Positions 8,965 to 17,348 are shown, counted from the first letter of the stretch. The stretch is DNA of 64,000 nucleotides from Kitasatospora mediocidica KCTC 9733 (GCF_000744225.1 NZ_JQLN01000001.1:248001-312000), one strand, 5' to 3'. Numbers and translations: made by a program. Notes: a model not told the origin generated them from the sequence alone.

Positions 8965-9500
8965 GGGGGACCGTCCCGGGGCTTCTCATCCCCTACCCGA
9001 TCGGCGGGCTGCTTCCGGCGGTGTACCAGGAGGACTCCTTCACGCAGCGCTTCACCGCGGGTCTCGACGAGGTGCTCGCTCCGGTGGTCTCCACGCTCGA
9101 CTGCCTGGACGCCTATCTCGACCCGGCGCTGACGCCCGTCGACTTCCTCGACTGGCTCGGCGGCTGGCTCGGGCTGGACCTGGCCGAGCACCTCACCGCC
9201 GACCGCCGCAGGGCGCTCCTCGCGCGTGCGGCCGACCTCTACCGTGCCCGGGGGACCGCGGCGGGGCTGCGCGAGCACCTCGAGCTGGTCTTCGGCGGCC
9301 GGGTCGAGGTGACGGACACCGGCGGCGTGGTGGTCGGCGCGGCCGGAAGCGGCTGGACGGACACGGGTGTCCAGGCGCAACCTGCACTGCTGGTCCGGAT
9401 CGCCCCGCAGGCCGCCGTGTCCCCGCTGCTCATCGAGGAGTTCGTCGCCCGGCTGAAGCCGGCGCACGTGACGCACACGGTCGAGGTGCTGCAGCCGTGA
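8961..9500 (+). CDS. eCIS phage tail protein I-like wedge subunit (Afp12-like)
   Basis: The 179-residue protein starts at a GTG in a GTGA overlap with the previous stop. It has the tail-protein-I signature: an acidic region with LPAVYQEDSFTQRFTAGLDE, then LDAYLDPALTPVDFLDWLGG, LTADRRRALLARAADLYRAR and GTAAGLREHLELVFGG. These proteins complete the baseplate wedge with the gp6-like subunit. It is shorter than Afp12/Pvc12, as is common in actinobacterial eCIS. Its TGA overlaps the following ATG by one base. Confidence 0.82.
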   Translation: MRGTVPGLLIPYPIGGLLPAVYQEDSFTQRFTAGLDEVLAPVVSTLDCLDAYLDPALTPVDFLDWLGGWLGLDLAEHLTADRRRALLARAADLYRARGTAAGLREHLELVFGGRVEVTDTGGVVVGAAGSGWTDTGVQAQPALLVRIAPQAAVSPLLIEEFVARLKPAHVTHTVEVLQP

Positions 9501-11062
9501 TGGTCTGTCGCAAGTGCGGCTTCCGCAACCACCTGGACGACGCCTTCTGCGGGAAGTGCGGCGCCTTCCTGGAGTGGACCGGCCAGAAGGTGGCGCTCGA
9601 CGTCGAGGAGGAGATCCGCGAGGAGGCGGAGACGGGCGCCAAGGGCCCGCAGCCGACCTTCTTGCAACGGGTCCAGCGCAGCCTGTACATCGACGTGGGC
9701 GACCGCGACCCGCTGCCGCCCGACCCCCGCCGCGCCAACATGCCGGGGATGCCCCCCGGCATGGGCGGCGGCCCCGGCATGCCCGGTGGTCCGCCGCGGC
9801 CCCCCGGCATGCCCGGCGCTCCCGGTGGACCGGGTGGTCCGCCGCGGCCCCCCGGCATGCCCGGCGCTCCCGGTGGGCCCGGTGGTCCGCCGCGGCCCCC
9901 CGGCATGCCCGGTGGACCGCCCGCGCCGCCCGGCCTTCCGAAACCGCCGCCACCACCGCCACCACCCCCACCGCCGGGAGTTCCGAAGCGGCCACCGCCA
10001 CCGCCACCACCACCGCCTCCGCCGCCACCAGGGCTGACGAAACCGCCACCGCCGCCGTCCGGGGCCACCCGCGCCGAAGCAGCCGACGAGATCGCGCCGA
10101 CGGACCGGCTCCCGGCAGCTGCGGCACGCCGGGACCCGTTGGTCGACACCATCCCGAACAAGATCGTCTCCGCGCCGGCCACCCGCGACGAGCCGACCGA
10201 GGTGGTCCCCCAGGCGCCGGCACGCCGCCCGGTGGCGCACCGGGAACCGCGCGCGGCGCGCCGGCGCGAGGAGGGCGACAAGCTCTGCCCGTCGTGTCGC
10301 ACGGGCAACGACCCTGCCCGGAGTTTCTGTTACCGATGCGGTTCCTCGCTGGAGGAGGCCGCGGTGGTCCGCGAGGCGTGGTGGCGCAAGTACGTGCCGC
10401 GCCGGCGCAGTGTCGTCCTGAAGGCCGGCGCACGACCGGGGCAGCCCGGCGTCAAGACGAAGCGCGGACTGCCGCCGGTCTCGGCGCTGGCCGGCCCGAT
10501 CCGGTCGTTCGCCGGTGTCGCGGCACTGACCGTGGCCCTGCTGTACTCGATCCACCCGCCGTTCCGCAACGCGGTCTGGCAGCAGGTGGGCAAGGGCCAG
10601 GCTCTGGTCAACGGCATCGTGCACCCCCAGCTCTCGCCGGTGGGTCCGATCGACGTCACGGCGAACGCGGACGTCCCCGACCACCCCGGAAAGCTCGCCG
10701 CCGACGGCTACAGCAACACGTTCTGGGCCTTCCCCACCAACGGCCAGAGCCCGACGCTGACCATGACCCTGCAACGGCCGGTTCGGCTCGACGGCATTCT
10801 GGTACTCAACGGTGCCAACACCGACTACCAGAACTACTCGAGGCTCGACCAGGTCCGCGTGAGCTATTCGAACGGACACTCGCAGGACGTCTCGTTCCAG
10901 AACTTCCCCGACAAGCAGGAGATCCGGCTGAACAGTGAGGGAGCGGTCAGCTCCGTCACGTTCACCGCGCTCTCCTACTTCACCGCCGCGGGAAAGACGC
11001 TGGGCGCCCTGTCCGAGGTCGAGTTGCAGACCCAGACCAGCGGCCTGCGCCTGGGCTGGTGA
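9500..11062 (+). CDS. Zinc-ribbon, Pro/Gly-rich membrane protein with C-terminal NADase-type/discoidin-like domain, inside the eCIS operon
   Basis: The 520-residue protein has four parts. Two CxxC...CxxC zinc ribbons lie near residues 3-20 (CRKCGF...CGKCGA) and 275-295 (CPSCRTG...CYRCGS). A long Met/Gly/Pro region (about 75-190) with 17-residue repeats and polyproline lies between them. A single transmembrane segment follows near 340-355 (GVAALTVALLYSI). The C-terminal 150 residues form a discoidin-like beta-sandwich (NTFWAFPTNGQSPTLTMTL, DGILVLNGANTDYQNYSR) resembling the 'NADase-type glycan-binding' domain. The topology predicts cytoplasmic ribbons and an extracytoplasmic beta domain. Overlap with the wedge gene by one base makes it part of the eCIS operon; membrane tethering or docking of the particle is my inference. 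Confidence 0.75.
   Translation: MVCRKCGFRNHLDDAFCGKCGAFLEWTGQKVALDVEEEIREEAETGAKGPQPTFLQRVQRSLYIDVGDRDPLPPDPRRANMPGMPPGMGGGPGMPGGPPRPPGMPGAPGGPGGPPRPPGMPGAPGGPGGPPRPPGMPGGPPAPPGLPKPPPPPPPPPPPGVPKRPPPPPPPPPPPPPGLTKPPPPPSGATRAEAADEIAPTDRLPAAAARRDPLVDTIPNKIVSAPATRDEPTEVVPQAPARRPVAHREPRAARRREEGDKLCPSCRTGNDPARSFCYRCGSSLEEAAVVREAWWRKYVPRRRSVVLKAGARPGQPGVKTKRGLPPVSALAGPIRSFAGVAALTVALLYSIHPPFRNAVWQQVGKGQALVNGIVHPQLSPVGPIDVTANADVPDHPGKLAADGYSNTFWAFPTNGQSPTLTMTLQRPVRLDGILVLNGANTDYQNYSRLDQVRVSYSNGHSQDVSFQNFPDKQEIRLNSEGAVSSVTFTALSYFTAAGKTLGALSEVELQTQTSGLRLGW
9785..9935 (+). repeat. 51-bp in-frame tandem repeat (GGPPRPPGMPGAPGGPG)
   Basis: Just under three copies of a 51-bp unit (17 codons) lie at 9785-9835, 9836-9886 and 9887 onward, nearly identical at DNA level. 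They are followed by CCGCCACCA-type polyproline tracts to about 10055. The tract is likely length-variable. Confidence 0.85.
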
Positions 11063-11132
11063 CCGAGGCCGGGCCGCACTTCGACCACTCCGCCCCTCCC
11101 CAAGAGCGCACCCGCTCGGAAGCAGGTGACCT

Positions 11133-11549
11133 ATGGCCGGCGACATCGTTCGCACCGGCGACTCGATCGTGATCACACCTCCCCCGGGCGTGTCGATATC
11201 GCCGAACCGGATCCCGCTGGCCAAGGGCTCCGGCGGTTTCCAGGTCGGCGGGGTGCCGGCCTGCATCCCGCCGGACGTGAGCGGGATGCCGCCGGTTCCG
11301 TGCACCTACTCCAAGCCCGGCTTCGCCGGCGGTGTCGGGATGCTCACGTTCACCCTGCTGCCGGGCAACCTCTCGCAGGTGCTGACGACGGGCCAGCCCG
11401 TCGTGGTGGACAGCGGTACTCCGCTCCTTTTCACTTTCATGCTGACCAAACCCGCCCAGACCCCGAACGGCATCCCTGATGCGCTGCCACCGCTGGGCGG
11501 AGACGCGAAGTTCGACCGAAAGCCGCTGCCGCGGGCGGTCCAGGCCTGA
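11133..11549 (+). CDS. Small eCIS-operon protein, possible PAAR-like spike tip (Afp10 position)
   Basis: The 138-residue protein begins MAGDIVRTGDSIVITPPPGV and is rich in Gly, Pro and short beta strands, with two Cys (PACIPP, PVPC) and one central GGVGMLTFTLLPG strand. It has no membrane segment. Every injection system needs a small conical tip protein, and no other gene in the operon fills that slot. Opening with a DxxxxGD-like turn is also compatible with PAAR-like proteins, but the canonical PAAR repeats are not evident, so the assignment rests on context. It is the last gene before a strong terminator. Confidence 0.5.
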   Translation: MAGDIVRTGDSIVITPPPGVSISPNRIPLAKGSGGFQVGGVPACIPPDVSGMPPVPCTYSKPGFAGGVGMLTFTLLPGNLSQVLTTGQPVVVDSGTPLLFTFMLTKPAQTPNGIPDALPPLGGDAKFDRKPLPRAVQA

Positions 11550-11552
11550 CAT

Positions 11553-11585
11553 CGGCCCCGGCGGCGGGCCCACCCGCCGGGGCCG
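11553..11585 (+). terminator. Terminator closing the eCIS operon
   Basis: A perfect 12-bp inverted repeat (CGGCCCCGGCGG / CCGCCGGGGCCG) with a 9-base loop starts 4 bases after the stop codon. There is no U-tract, as usual in Streptomyces. Confidence 0.8.
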
Positions 11586-11727
11586 GTCGGGAATACGGAC
11601 GTCCAGGAATCCACCCGAACGGGCAGCGAGCCCACCGATGCGACGTGCTTCGATGTTGCCACGCCAGCGAGGCCGTCAACTCCCTTGTGGTGACAGCCCT
11701 CTACGACCTGAACGAGACCGGTGGGCC

Positions 11728-12141
11728 ATGCTGTTCCGATACGAACGCCACGTTCGAGCCGACCTGGAGGTCGGCCTGCTGATCGTCGACGACCTGTTCC
11801 TGCGCCTGTGGATCAGCCTCGACTACTGGCCGACCGACCCCTATGTCGTGCGGTGCACCTTCCCCGACGGCTTCGAGGGGCCCGTGGCGTGGTCCATCAG
11901 CCGCGAGCTGCTGCGCCGGGGACTGACCTGCCAGGCGGGCGACGGGGACGTGGCCATCGGGCCGACGGGCGAGGGGAACGTGATCCTGGTGCTCCGTTCG
12001 CAGGAGGGCGCCGCCGTGCTACGGACGAGGGCGGCGGGGCTGGCCCGGTTCCTGGACGGTGTCGAACGGCTCCTGCCGTACGAGCAGGAGCACGTCCGCC
12101 AGGCCCTCGACACCGGCATCGCGCAGATCCTGGACAACTGA
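11728..12141 (+). CDS. SsgA-like sporulation/cell division protein (SALP family)
   Basis: The start at ATG 11728 gives 137 residues, the standard SALP length; the frame runs further upstream but without family sequence. Family features include a DLEVGLLIVDDLFLRLWISL opening, DPYVVRCTFP, the W-SRELL motif (VAWSISRELLRRGL), GDGDVAIGPTG and a helical C-terminus with FLDGVERLLP. SALPs occur only in morphologically complex actinomycetes and control septum placement and peptidoglycan maintenance during sporulation. The gene is 140 bp beyond the eCIS terminator on the same strand and is probably transcribed separately. I cannot say which SALP subtype it is. Confidence 0.85.
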   Translation: MLFRYERHVRADLEVGLLIVDDLFLRLWISLDYWPTDPYVVRCTFPDGFEGPVAWSISRELLRRGLTCQAGDGDVAIGPTGEGNVILVLRSQEGAAVLRTRAAGLARFLDGVERLLPYEQEHVRQALDTGIAQILDN

Positions 12142-12152
12142 CCCCGCAGGAC

Positions 12153-12776
12153 TCAGATCAGGCCCTCGCGCAGGGCATAGGCCACCGCGTGCGCCCGGTT
12201 GTTGAGGTGGTACCGAGTGGTGATGCTGTGGAGGGTGTTCTTCACGGTACGGTCCGAGTACCGCAGCTGATGGGCGATGTCCTGCGTGCTGAGACCGTCG
12301 GCCACCAGCTTGAGCACGTCGGTCTCCCGCTCGGAGAGCCCGATGTCCGCATTGGGTCTGGGTTCGTGGTCCTGGCGCAGCCTGCCGACCTGCTTGAGCA
12401 GGCGGCCGAGCAGGTCGGGCGGTAGCGCGGCCTCGCCCGCACCGGCCCGGACCACGAGTTCGGCCAGACGCGAGGCGGTGGCCTCGGAGCGCGGCACGAC
12501 GGAGCAGACGCCCAGCGAGACCGCGTCGAGCAGCGTGGCGTCGTCGATGTCGAGCACGACGAGCACCGCGCGGCGGCAGCCGTTGCGGTGCAGCCGGCGG
12601 AGTTCCTGCAGCGCGGTGTCGTCGTAGGCATCCGCCGCCTGGAGCACGACTCCGTACTCGTCGAGATCCGCCGCCGGTACGAGGAGGACCTCGGGACGCG
12701 GACGCATGGTGGCTTCCAGACCCGTACTCATGATCGGGTCGGCCGCGTGCACGTGGACGGGTATGCGCTTGTTCAC
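12153..12776 (-). CDS. Orphan LuxR/NarL-type regulator with degenerate receiver
   Basis: The 207-residue protein has a C-terminal LuxR HTH at about 142-205 (GLSERETDVLKLVADGLSTQ, DRTVKNTLHSITTRYHLNNR). The N-terminal half is receiver-like but has lost the acidic pocket: HVHAADP replaces the usual acid pair, and no Asp follows the third strand (VVLQAADAYD). It is therefore probably phosphorylation-independent. No histidine kinase is adjacent. It is convergent with the SALP gene (11 bp between stops). Start chosen at ATG 12776. Confidence 0.8.
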   Translation of the reverse strand: MNKRIPVHVHAADPIMSTGLEATMRPRPEVLLVPAADLDEYGVVLQAADAYDDTALQELRRLHRNGCRRAVLVVLDIDDATLLDAVSLGVCSVVPRSEATASRLAELVVRAGAGEAALPPDLLGRLLKQVGRLRQDHEPRPNADIGLSERETDVLKLVADGLSTQDIAHQLRYSDRTVKNTLHSITTRYHLNNRAHAVAYALREGLI

Positions 12777-12989
12777 TCAGGCTCCAGTGGTGCGGATTGC
12801 TCTCAGCGCGTACGGAAAGGGGTTCGCCCGTCTGCGTACCGCTACGACTCGGCGCCAGTCTTCCGACAGTTTCCATGGCGCACACCAGGGAGTAACCCTG
12901 ATGCGCACCCTGGACGTCATGGCAGCGGGCAGCCGGCCGGACCGCCGCGCACGCACGGTCGTGCACCTCCCCGTCGGCGCGGCGCCGGG

Positions 12990-14588
12990 TCAGTTCACGC
13001 AGGGGATGCCGCCCATCGTCACCGGTGCACCCTGCATCCTGGGAGCCTGCGCGCTCGGGGCCGCCGAGGGCTTGTCGGGTGCGGCGGGAGCAGCGCCGCC
13101 CGCATCCGCGGCCGGCGCCCGGAAGCCGGTGCCGAGCGTCACCACGATGTGCCCGGCCGGCACCGAGGAGGACGGCGAGGCACTGACCCCGTACCGGGCG
13201 GCGACTCCCGCGGCGCCCGCCTCGGCTCCGACTCCGTACGTCACGGTCGTGGTGCCCGACTTCGTCCGCGCGTTCCCCACGGCCCCCGCGTGGTAGCCGA
13301 GTCCGGCCAGCGCGTGGGACTCCTTCGCGGCCGCGCCGGCCACCGGCGAGGCGTTGTAGACGTCGACCGTGCCGCTCCCGGTGCGTCCCGGCGCAGCCGC
13401 CGAGGCTCCACCGGACGGGCTCGCGGTCCCGCTCGGCTGCGGAGCCGGGGCGGCCTTGTCGGTGAAGAGCTGGCGGACCGTCTGCTGGATCTGCTGCTGG
13501 TCGACGGTGTTGACCGACTCCCCGTTGACCGTCTTGAACCCGGTGATCGGAAGCGTGTTGAACTCCACGTTGCCGCCCATCAGGTTCGGCGCCTGCTGGG
13601 CGAAGTCGAGGATGTCCCACTGGTTGTCGATGACGACGTCCTTCTTCACCACGTCGAGCAGCGCGCCCAGCTTGCCGAGGTCGCCGAGGACGCCCTCGCT
13701 CTTCAGCTTGTAGCCGACGGAGGCGAGGAAGGCCTGCTGGCGCTTGGTCCGGTCGAGGTCGCCGTTGGTCAGGTTGTGCCGCTGTCGGACGAACGACAGC
13801 GCCTGCGAGGCGTCCAGCGTGTTGATCCCCGCTTGGAAGTCGGCGCCGGAGCCCTGGCCCTCCATCGCCGGGTCCTTGGTCGCCTTGTTCAGGCAGACCT
13901 GGATGGGCCCGACCGCCTTGGCGATGTCGTAGAAGCCGACCAGGTTGACCTCGGCGAAGTGGTCGATCGGCACGCCGAGGAACTTCTGCACGGTGGCGAG
14001 CGTGGCCTCCCGGCCCACCTCACGGCTCTGCTGCTCGACCTGCGCCTTGGACAGGCCCTTGCCCGACAGTTTGGTCACGGCAGCCGCCTTGGCGATCCCG
14101 TAGGCCTCCTTGATCTTGTGCATCCTGCCGTCGGCGCCGTAGGTCTGGACGTAGTCGTCGCGCGGGATGGAGAGCGCCGTGACCTTTCCGCCGTCCGGCG
14201 GGATGTGCAGCACCATCAGGGTGTTGGTGTTGTAGCCGCCGACGTCGCTGCTGGAGCCGGCGTGCAGCTCGTCCTGGACGAACTGGCCCGGCAGGTCGTT
14301 GCCGTTCATGTCCTTGCGGCTGTCCAGGCCGATCAGCAGCACGTTGACGGCCTTGTCCAGCCGCGGCGGGGCCGAGTGGCGGACCGCGTCCAAGGCCTGG
14401 GAGGTGATCATGCCGTTCGTGACGTTGCGGTAGGCGGCCCAGACGCCGCCGCTGCCGCTCACCACGGCGAGCGCGAGCGTGCACGTCAGGGTGCGCGCCA
14501 GCAGCACGGAGCGGCGGGCCTGTCGGCGTCGGGACGCGGCCCGGCGCATCGCCCGGCCGCTTGGGCCGGCCGCGCGCGGCTCAGTCAC
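12990..14588 (-). CDS. LytR-CpsA-Psr (LCP) family cell-wall glycopolymer ligase
   Basis: The 532-residue protein has a basic cytoplasmic N-terminus (RRAASRRRQARRS), one transmembrane anchor at about 30-52, and an extracellular LCP domain (about 80-335). That domain carries the polyprenyl-phosphate-binding signature: NVLLIGLDSRKD, SIPRDDYV, KIKEAYG and LSFVRQRHNLTNGDLDRTKR with the conserved Arg residues. A LytR_C domain follows at about 405-495 (GTVDVYNASPVAGAAAKESH), then a Pro/Ala-rich tail. LCP enzymes transfer teichoic or polysaccharide chains from lipid carrier to peptidoglycan. Its start overlaps the end of the upstream membrane-protein gene by 8 bp, so the two are co-transcribed. Confidence 0.9.
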   Translation of the reverse strand: MTEPRAAGPSGRAMRRAASRRRQARRSVLLARTLTCTLALAVVSGSGGVWAAYRNVTNGMITSQALDAVRHSAPPRLDKAVNVLLIGLDSRKDMNGNDLPGQFVQDELHAGSSSDVGGYNTNTLMVLHIPPDGGKVTALSIPRDDYVQTYGADGRMHKIKEAYGIAKAAAVTKLSGKGLSKAQVEQQSREVGREATLATVQKFLGVPIDHFAEVNLVGFYDIAKAVGPIQVCLNKATKDPAMEGQGSGADFQAGINTLDASQALSFVRQRHNLTNGDLDRTKRQQAFLASVGYKLKSEGVLGDLGKLGALLDVVKKDVVIDNQWDILDFAQQAPNLMGGNVEFNTLPITGFKTVNGESVNTVDQQQIQQTVRQLFTDKAAPAPQPSGTASPSGGASAAAPGRTGSGTVDVYNASPVAGAAAKESHALAGLGYHAGAVGNARTKSGTTTVTYGVGAEAGAAGVAARYGVSASPSSSVPAGHIVVTLGTGFRAPAADAGGAAPAAPDKPSAAPSAQAPRMQGAPVTMGGIPCVN

Positions 14589-15192
14589 GGCGGCCCTCCC
14601 GCCGGACCGCTCTCCCGCGCTCGCGCACGAGACGCACCGCCACGACCGCCAGGCCGACGATCAGCGCCGTGACCATCGCCGGGAACGCGGCCGCCGTCGA
14701 GCGGATCGCCACCGTCGCCAGGCCGGCCGAGCCGGTGGACGCACTCGCGCCGGCGAGCACGTCCACACCGGCGGTCGCCATCAGGATCAGCGGCGGGACG
14801 CCGGTGAGCACCCACCACCAGCCTTCCCGGGTCGCCCGCGCCACTGCCAGGGCGGTCCCGAGAGCGACGGCAATGATGAGCATGAACTCAGCTGCAGGAA
14901 AAGATAGTTGGATCAGGGCAGCACCGACGACCGGCCCGGATGCCGCCGCCACGGTCACCTCTCGGGCACGCCGCCTGTCCATGCCCGGCGGGCCCGGGCT
15001 CCGCACGGGTCCGCCACGGCCCGCGGGACGGGCCCGGCGGCTGCCCGCGGACCGCGTCGACCGCGCAGGTGCGGGGGGCCGTACACCCGGGCCGCCGGCG
15101 ACGAACGCCGTGGGCGCCCCACCAGGAGGCGAGGGCTGCGACCGGCGGGGCACGCGGGCGACGTCGGCCGATCGCGGCCATTGAGCTGTCAT
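14581..15192 (-). CDS. Small multi-pass membrane protein upstream of the LCP gene (DUF6542-like)
   Basis: The frame gives 203 residues. The first 75 are Pro/Arg-rich and disordered; then four hydrophobic segments follow (VAAASGPVVGAALIQLSF, FMLIIAVALGTALAVA, WWWVLTGVPPLILMATA, FPAMVTALIVGLAVVAVRLV), ending with a basic tail. Its pattern resembles the DUF6542 family of short actinobacterial membrane proteins, by recollection rather than a search. The 8-bp overlap with the LCP gene indicates coupled translation and suggests a role in cell-envelope work. The true start may be a later codon, since the N-terminal stretch is not conserved-looking. Confidence 0.65.
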   Translation of the reverse strand: MTAQWPRSADVARVPRRSQPSPPGGAPTAFVAGGPGVRPPAPARSTRSAGSRRARPAGRGGPVRSPGPPGMDRRRAREVTVAAASGPVVGAALIQLSFPAAEFMLIIAVALGTALAVARATREGWWWVLTGVPPLILMATAGVDVLAGASASTGSAGLATVAIRSTAAAFPAMVTALIVGLAVVAVRLVRERGRAVRREGRRD

Positions 15193-15775
15193 GTCGTTTC
15201 TCCTCGTCGGCTCGGTTCAGCAGCGTCCGTGTGCGGTCGACGACCAGGGATCGTTGGCATGCGAACGCCGCTTGTTACGGGTGATGACGCCACGCCGGAC
15301 TCCCCGGTTGCCTATGCTCCTGCACCACGGCCGGCCCGGCCGGAGAGCGGACGGGCGCCCGGGGTCCCGCTGTCCGAACGGCTGCCCCCGAGGCTCCGGA
15401 CACCGACACCACCGTGGGACAGCCTGGTTGAGCAGCTTTCGCAGGCGACGGAGTCCGATCCGCTGTCCGTCCAGGAGTGTTCCGCGGTGCCGGGGCGCGC
15501 CTCGCGGCGGCCGTCAGGCCCGAAAAGTCGGCCCGATCGGGCCAGTTGATTCCACCACCGGGCCGACCGGTCGGCGGGCGGCGCATCGCGCCGCACCTGA
15601 CCAGAGTGGAGACCGCCACGTTCCGTGACGGCTGGGAGGACGCCGCTCCCGCCGCGCCGCACGTGGCGATTGCCTGTCAACGACGCGGCCCTGTCGATCC
15701 GCCGGACCCGGCCCGAGCGGCGCTCGGCAGCGGTCCTGACACACGCGCGCAACCCTGCGCCAGGAAGAGGAGCCT
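15193..15775. other. 583-bp intergenic region, divergent promoters
   Basis: This stretch separates the divergent LCP operon and glucanase gene. Open frames exist in all registers but none has a recognisable product or ribosome site. It presumably holds two back-to-back promoters. I see no convincing inverted repeat or RNA. Confidence 0.5.
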
Positions 15776-17314
15776 TTGAAGACCGCGCCACGCCGACAAC
15801 ACCGACGACGACCGATCATCGTGCGAACGATGGCCGTCCTGACCGCAGCCCTGGCCACCGCCGCAGCCGTCGCCGCCCTCCCGGCCAACGCCGACGCGCC
15901 TGCCTTTCAGCAGTCGGCCACGGTCAAGGGCGGTCAGCTCGAATTCAGCTTCACGCCAACTCAGGCCGCCGGCTACGTGGACGTCCACTTCGTCCCGAAG
16001 GGCGGGATCGAACAGGACCTCCGGATGGACCAGGGCAACGGCTTGGCCTGGCAGAAGGACGTCCCCGCCCCGCCCGCCGGCACCCCGGTCAGCTACTGGT
16101 TCACGCACGACTACGGCCCCGGCTCCCACTACGACACCCGGCACGTCTCCCTGGGTGGCGGGACTCCCCCCAGCGGTACCGGAACCTTCCCCGCGGTGTT
16201 CCAGAACAACACCCACGGCAAGTACACCGACGACCAGATCTACCTGACGGTGCTCGGCCAGCAGACGCCGGGCAAGTGGTCGTACCTCACGCCGGACGGC
16301 ACGGTGAAGCCCATCGACCACACGGAGGCGGCACAGCCGGGACACCTCACCAAGAACGGCGAGTCGTACCCCGACATGTCGTTCTCGCTCGCGCAGGCGA
16401 AGGACCGTTCGCTGACGATGCCGGAACACCTGGAGGGCGGCCGGATCTACATCTCCCTGGGCTCGCCGATGTACCTGGGCGTCGCCCCCGACGACAGCGG
16501 GTGGGCCGGTCCGGACCTGCACAGCGCCACCGATCCGAACGCCGACGTCATCTTCGACTGGTACGAGTTCACCTACCAGTACGGGAAGATCGCCTTCGGC
16601 GGCAACACCACCCAGGTCGACATGTTCGGCTTCCCGCTGAACGCGCGGCTCCAGCAGGACTCCTCGCACTACGACCAGACCTCCGGCATCAACATGAGCC
16701 GCGATCAGGTCTTCTCCCAATACCTGAGCTCCGTGGGTCCCGCCTTCAAGGGCCTGGAGAATCCGTACCGGATCGTCGCACCGCGCTCCTCCAGCGACTT
16801 CGGCGCCCAGGGCCCGGACGCCGGCTACCTCTCGAAGGTCATCGACCAGGTCTGGAACGAGTACCACCAGAAGCAGTTCACGCTCACCCGGGCGAACCAG
16901 ACCTTCACGGGCCGGGTGGAGCGGGACAACAAGCTCCACTTCACCAAGGACGGCGCGGGCGAGCCGGGCGACAACGGCGACTTCGTCCTGAGCGAGCCCA
17001 CCTCGCAGGACGTGCTGTCCTGCTCCGGCGCGCTGGCGTCGCCGGGCATGGACACCACCGAGCTGGAGCTCGGCGCCGAGTTCTGCGCGGCTTTCAACCG
17101 CGGTGTCGCATCAGACACTTCGAAGTGGTACGACGCCACGAAGTACTACGGGACTTCGGCACCCTCGAACGACTACTCGGCCTTCTTCCACACGATCGGC
17201 ATCGATGAGCACACGTACGGGTTCCCGTACGACGACGTGAACCAGCAGAGTTCCGTCAAGATCCTGCCGAACACCGATCCGCCGAGCAGGCTGACCATCG
17301 GCATCGGCTGGTGA
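15776..17314 (+). CDS. Secreted GH64 beta-1,3-glucanase with N-terminal CBM56-like domain
   Basis: The TTG start has an AGGAAGAGGAG site 3-13 bases upstream. The 512-residue precursor carries a twin-Arg-rich/basic n-region, a hydrophobic core (MAVLTAALATAAAVAAL) and an ANADA cleavage site near 40. Residues about 45-125 match a CBM56-type glucan-binding module (GYVDVHFVPKGG, YWFTHDYGPGSHYDTRH). Residues 140-512 are a GH64/thaumatin-like glucanase (FPAVFQNNT, DQIYLTVLGQ, GRIYISLGSPMYLGV, DVIFDWYEFTY, TTQVDMFGFPL, IDEHTYGFPYDDVNQQSS). GH64 enzymes release laminari-oligosaccharides from beta-1,3-glucan, typically for fungal wall lysis. It stands alone, closed by a strong hairpin. Confidence 0.92.
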   Translation: MKTAPRRQHRRRPIIVRTMAVLTAALATAAAVAALPANADAPAFQQSATVKGGQLEFSFTPTQAAGYVDVHFVPKGGIEQDLRMDQGNGLAWQKDVPAPPAGTPVSYWFTHDYGPGSHYDTRHVSLGGGTPPSGTGTFPAVFQNNTHGKYTDDQIYLTVLGQQTPGKWSYLTPDGTVKPIDHTEAAQPGHLTKNGESYPDMSFSLAQAKDRSLTMPEHLEGGRIYISLGSPMYLGVAPDDSGWAGPDLHSATDPNADVIFDWYEFTYQYGKIAFGGNTTQVDMFGFPLNARLQQDSSHYDQTSGINMSRDQVFSQYLSSVGPAFKGLENPYRIVAPRSSSDFGAQGPDAGYLSKVIDQVWNEYHQKQFTLTRANQTFTGRVERDNKLHFTKDGAGEPGDNGDFVLSEPTSQDVLSCSGALASPGMDTTELELGAEFCAAFNRGVASDTSKWYDATKYYGTSAPSNDYSAFFHTIGIDEHTYGFPYDDVNQQSSVKILPNTDPPSRLTIGIGW

Positions 17315-17348
17315 CCGTCGGTCCCCGGCAGCGCACCGAGAGCTGACG

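Noticed and set aside
9930-10055. CCACCGCCA tract considered as a possible repeat array or CRISPR-like element
   Set aside because: It encodes polyproline in frame, has no spacers, and is explained by the protein.
7822-11305. Several long minus-strand frames opposite the baseplate and zinc-ribbon genes
   Set aside because: They are shadows of recognisable plus-strand genes; the Gly-rich one (9430-10308) is simply the complement of the polyproline repeats.
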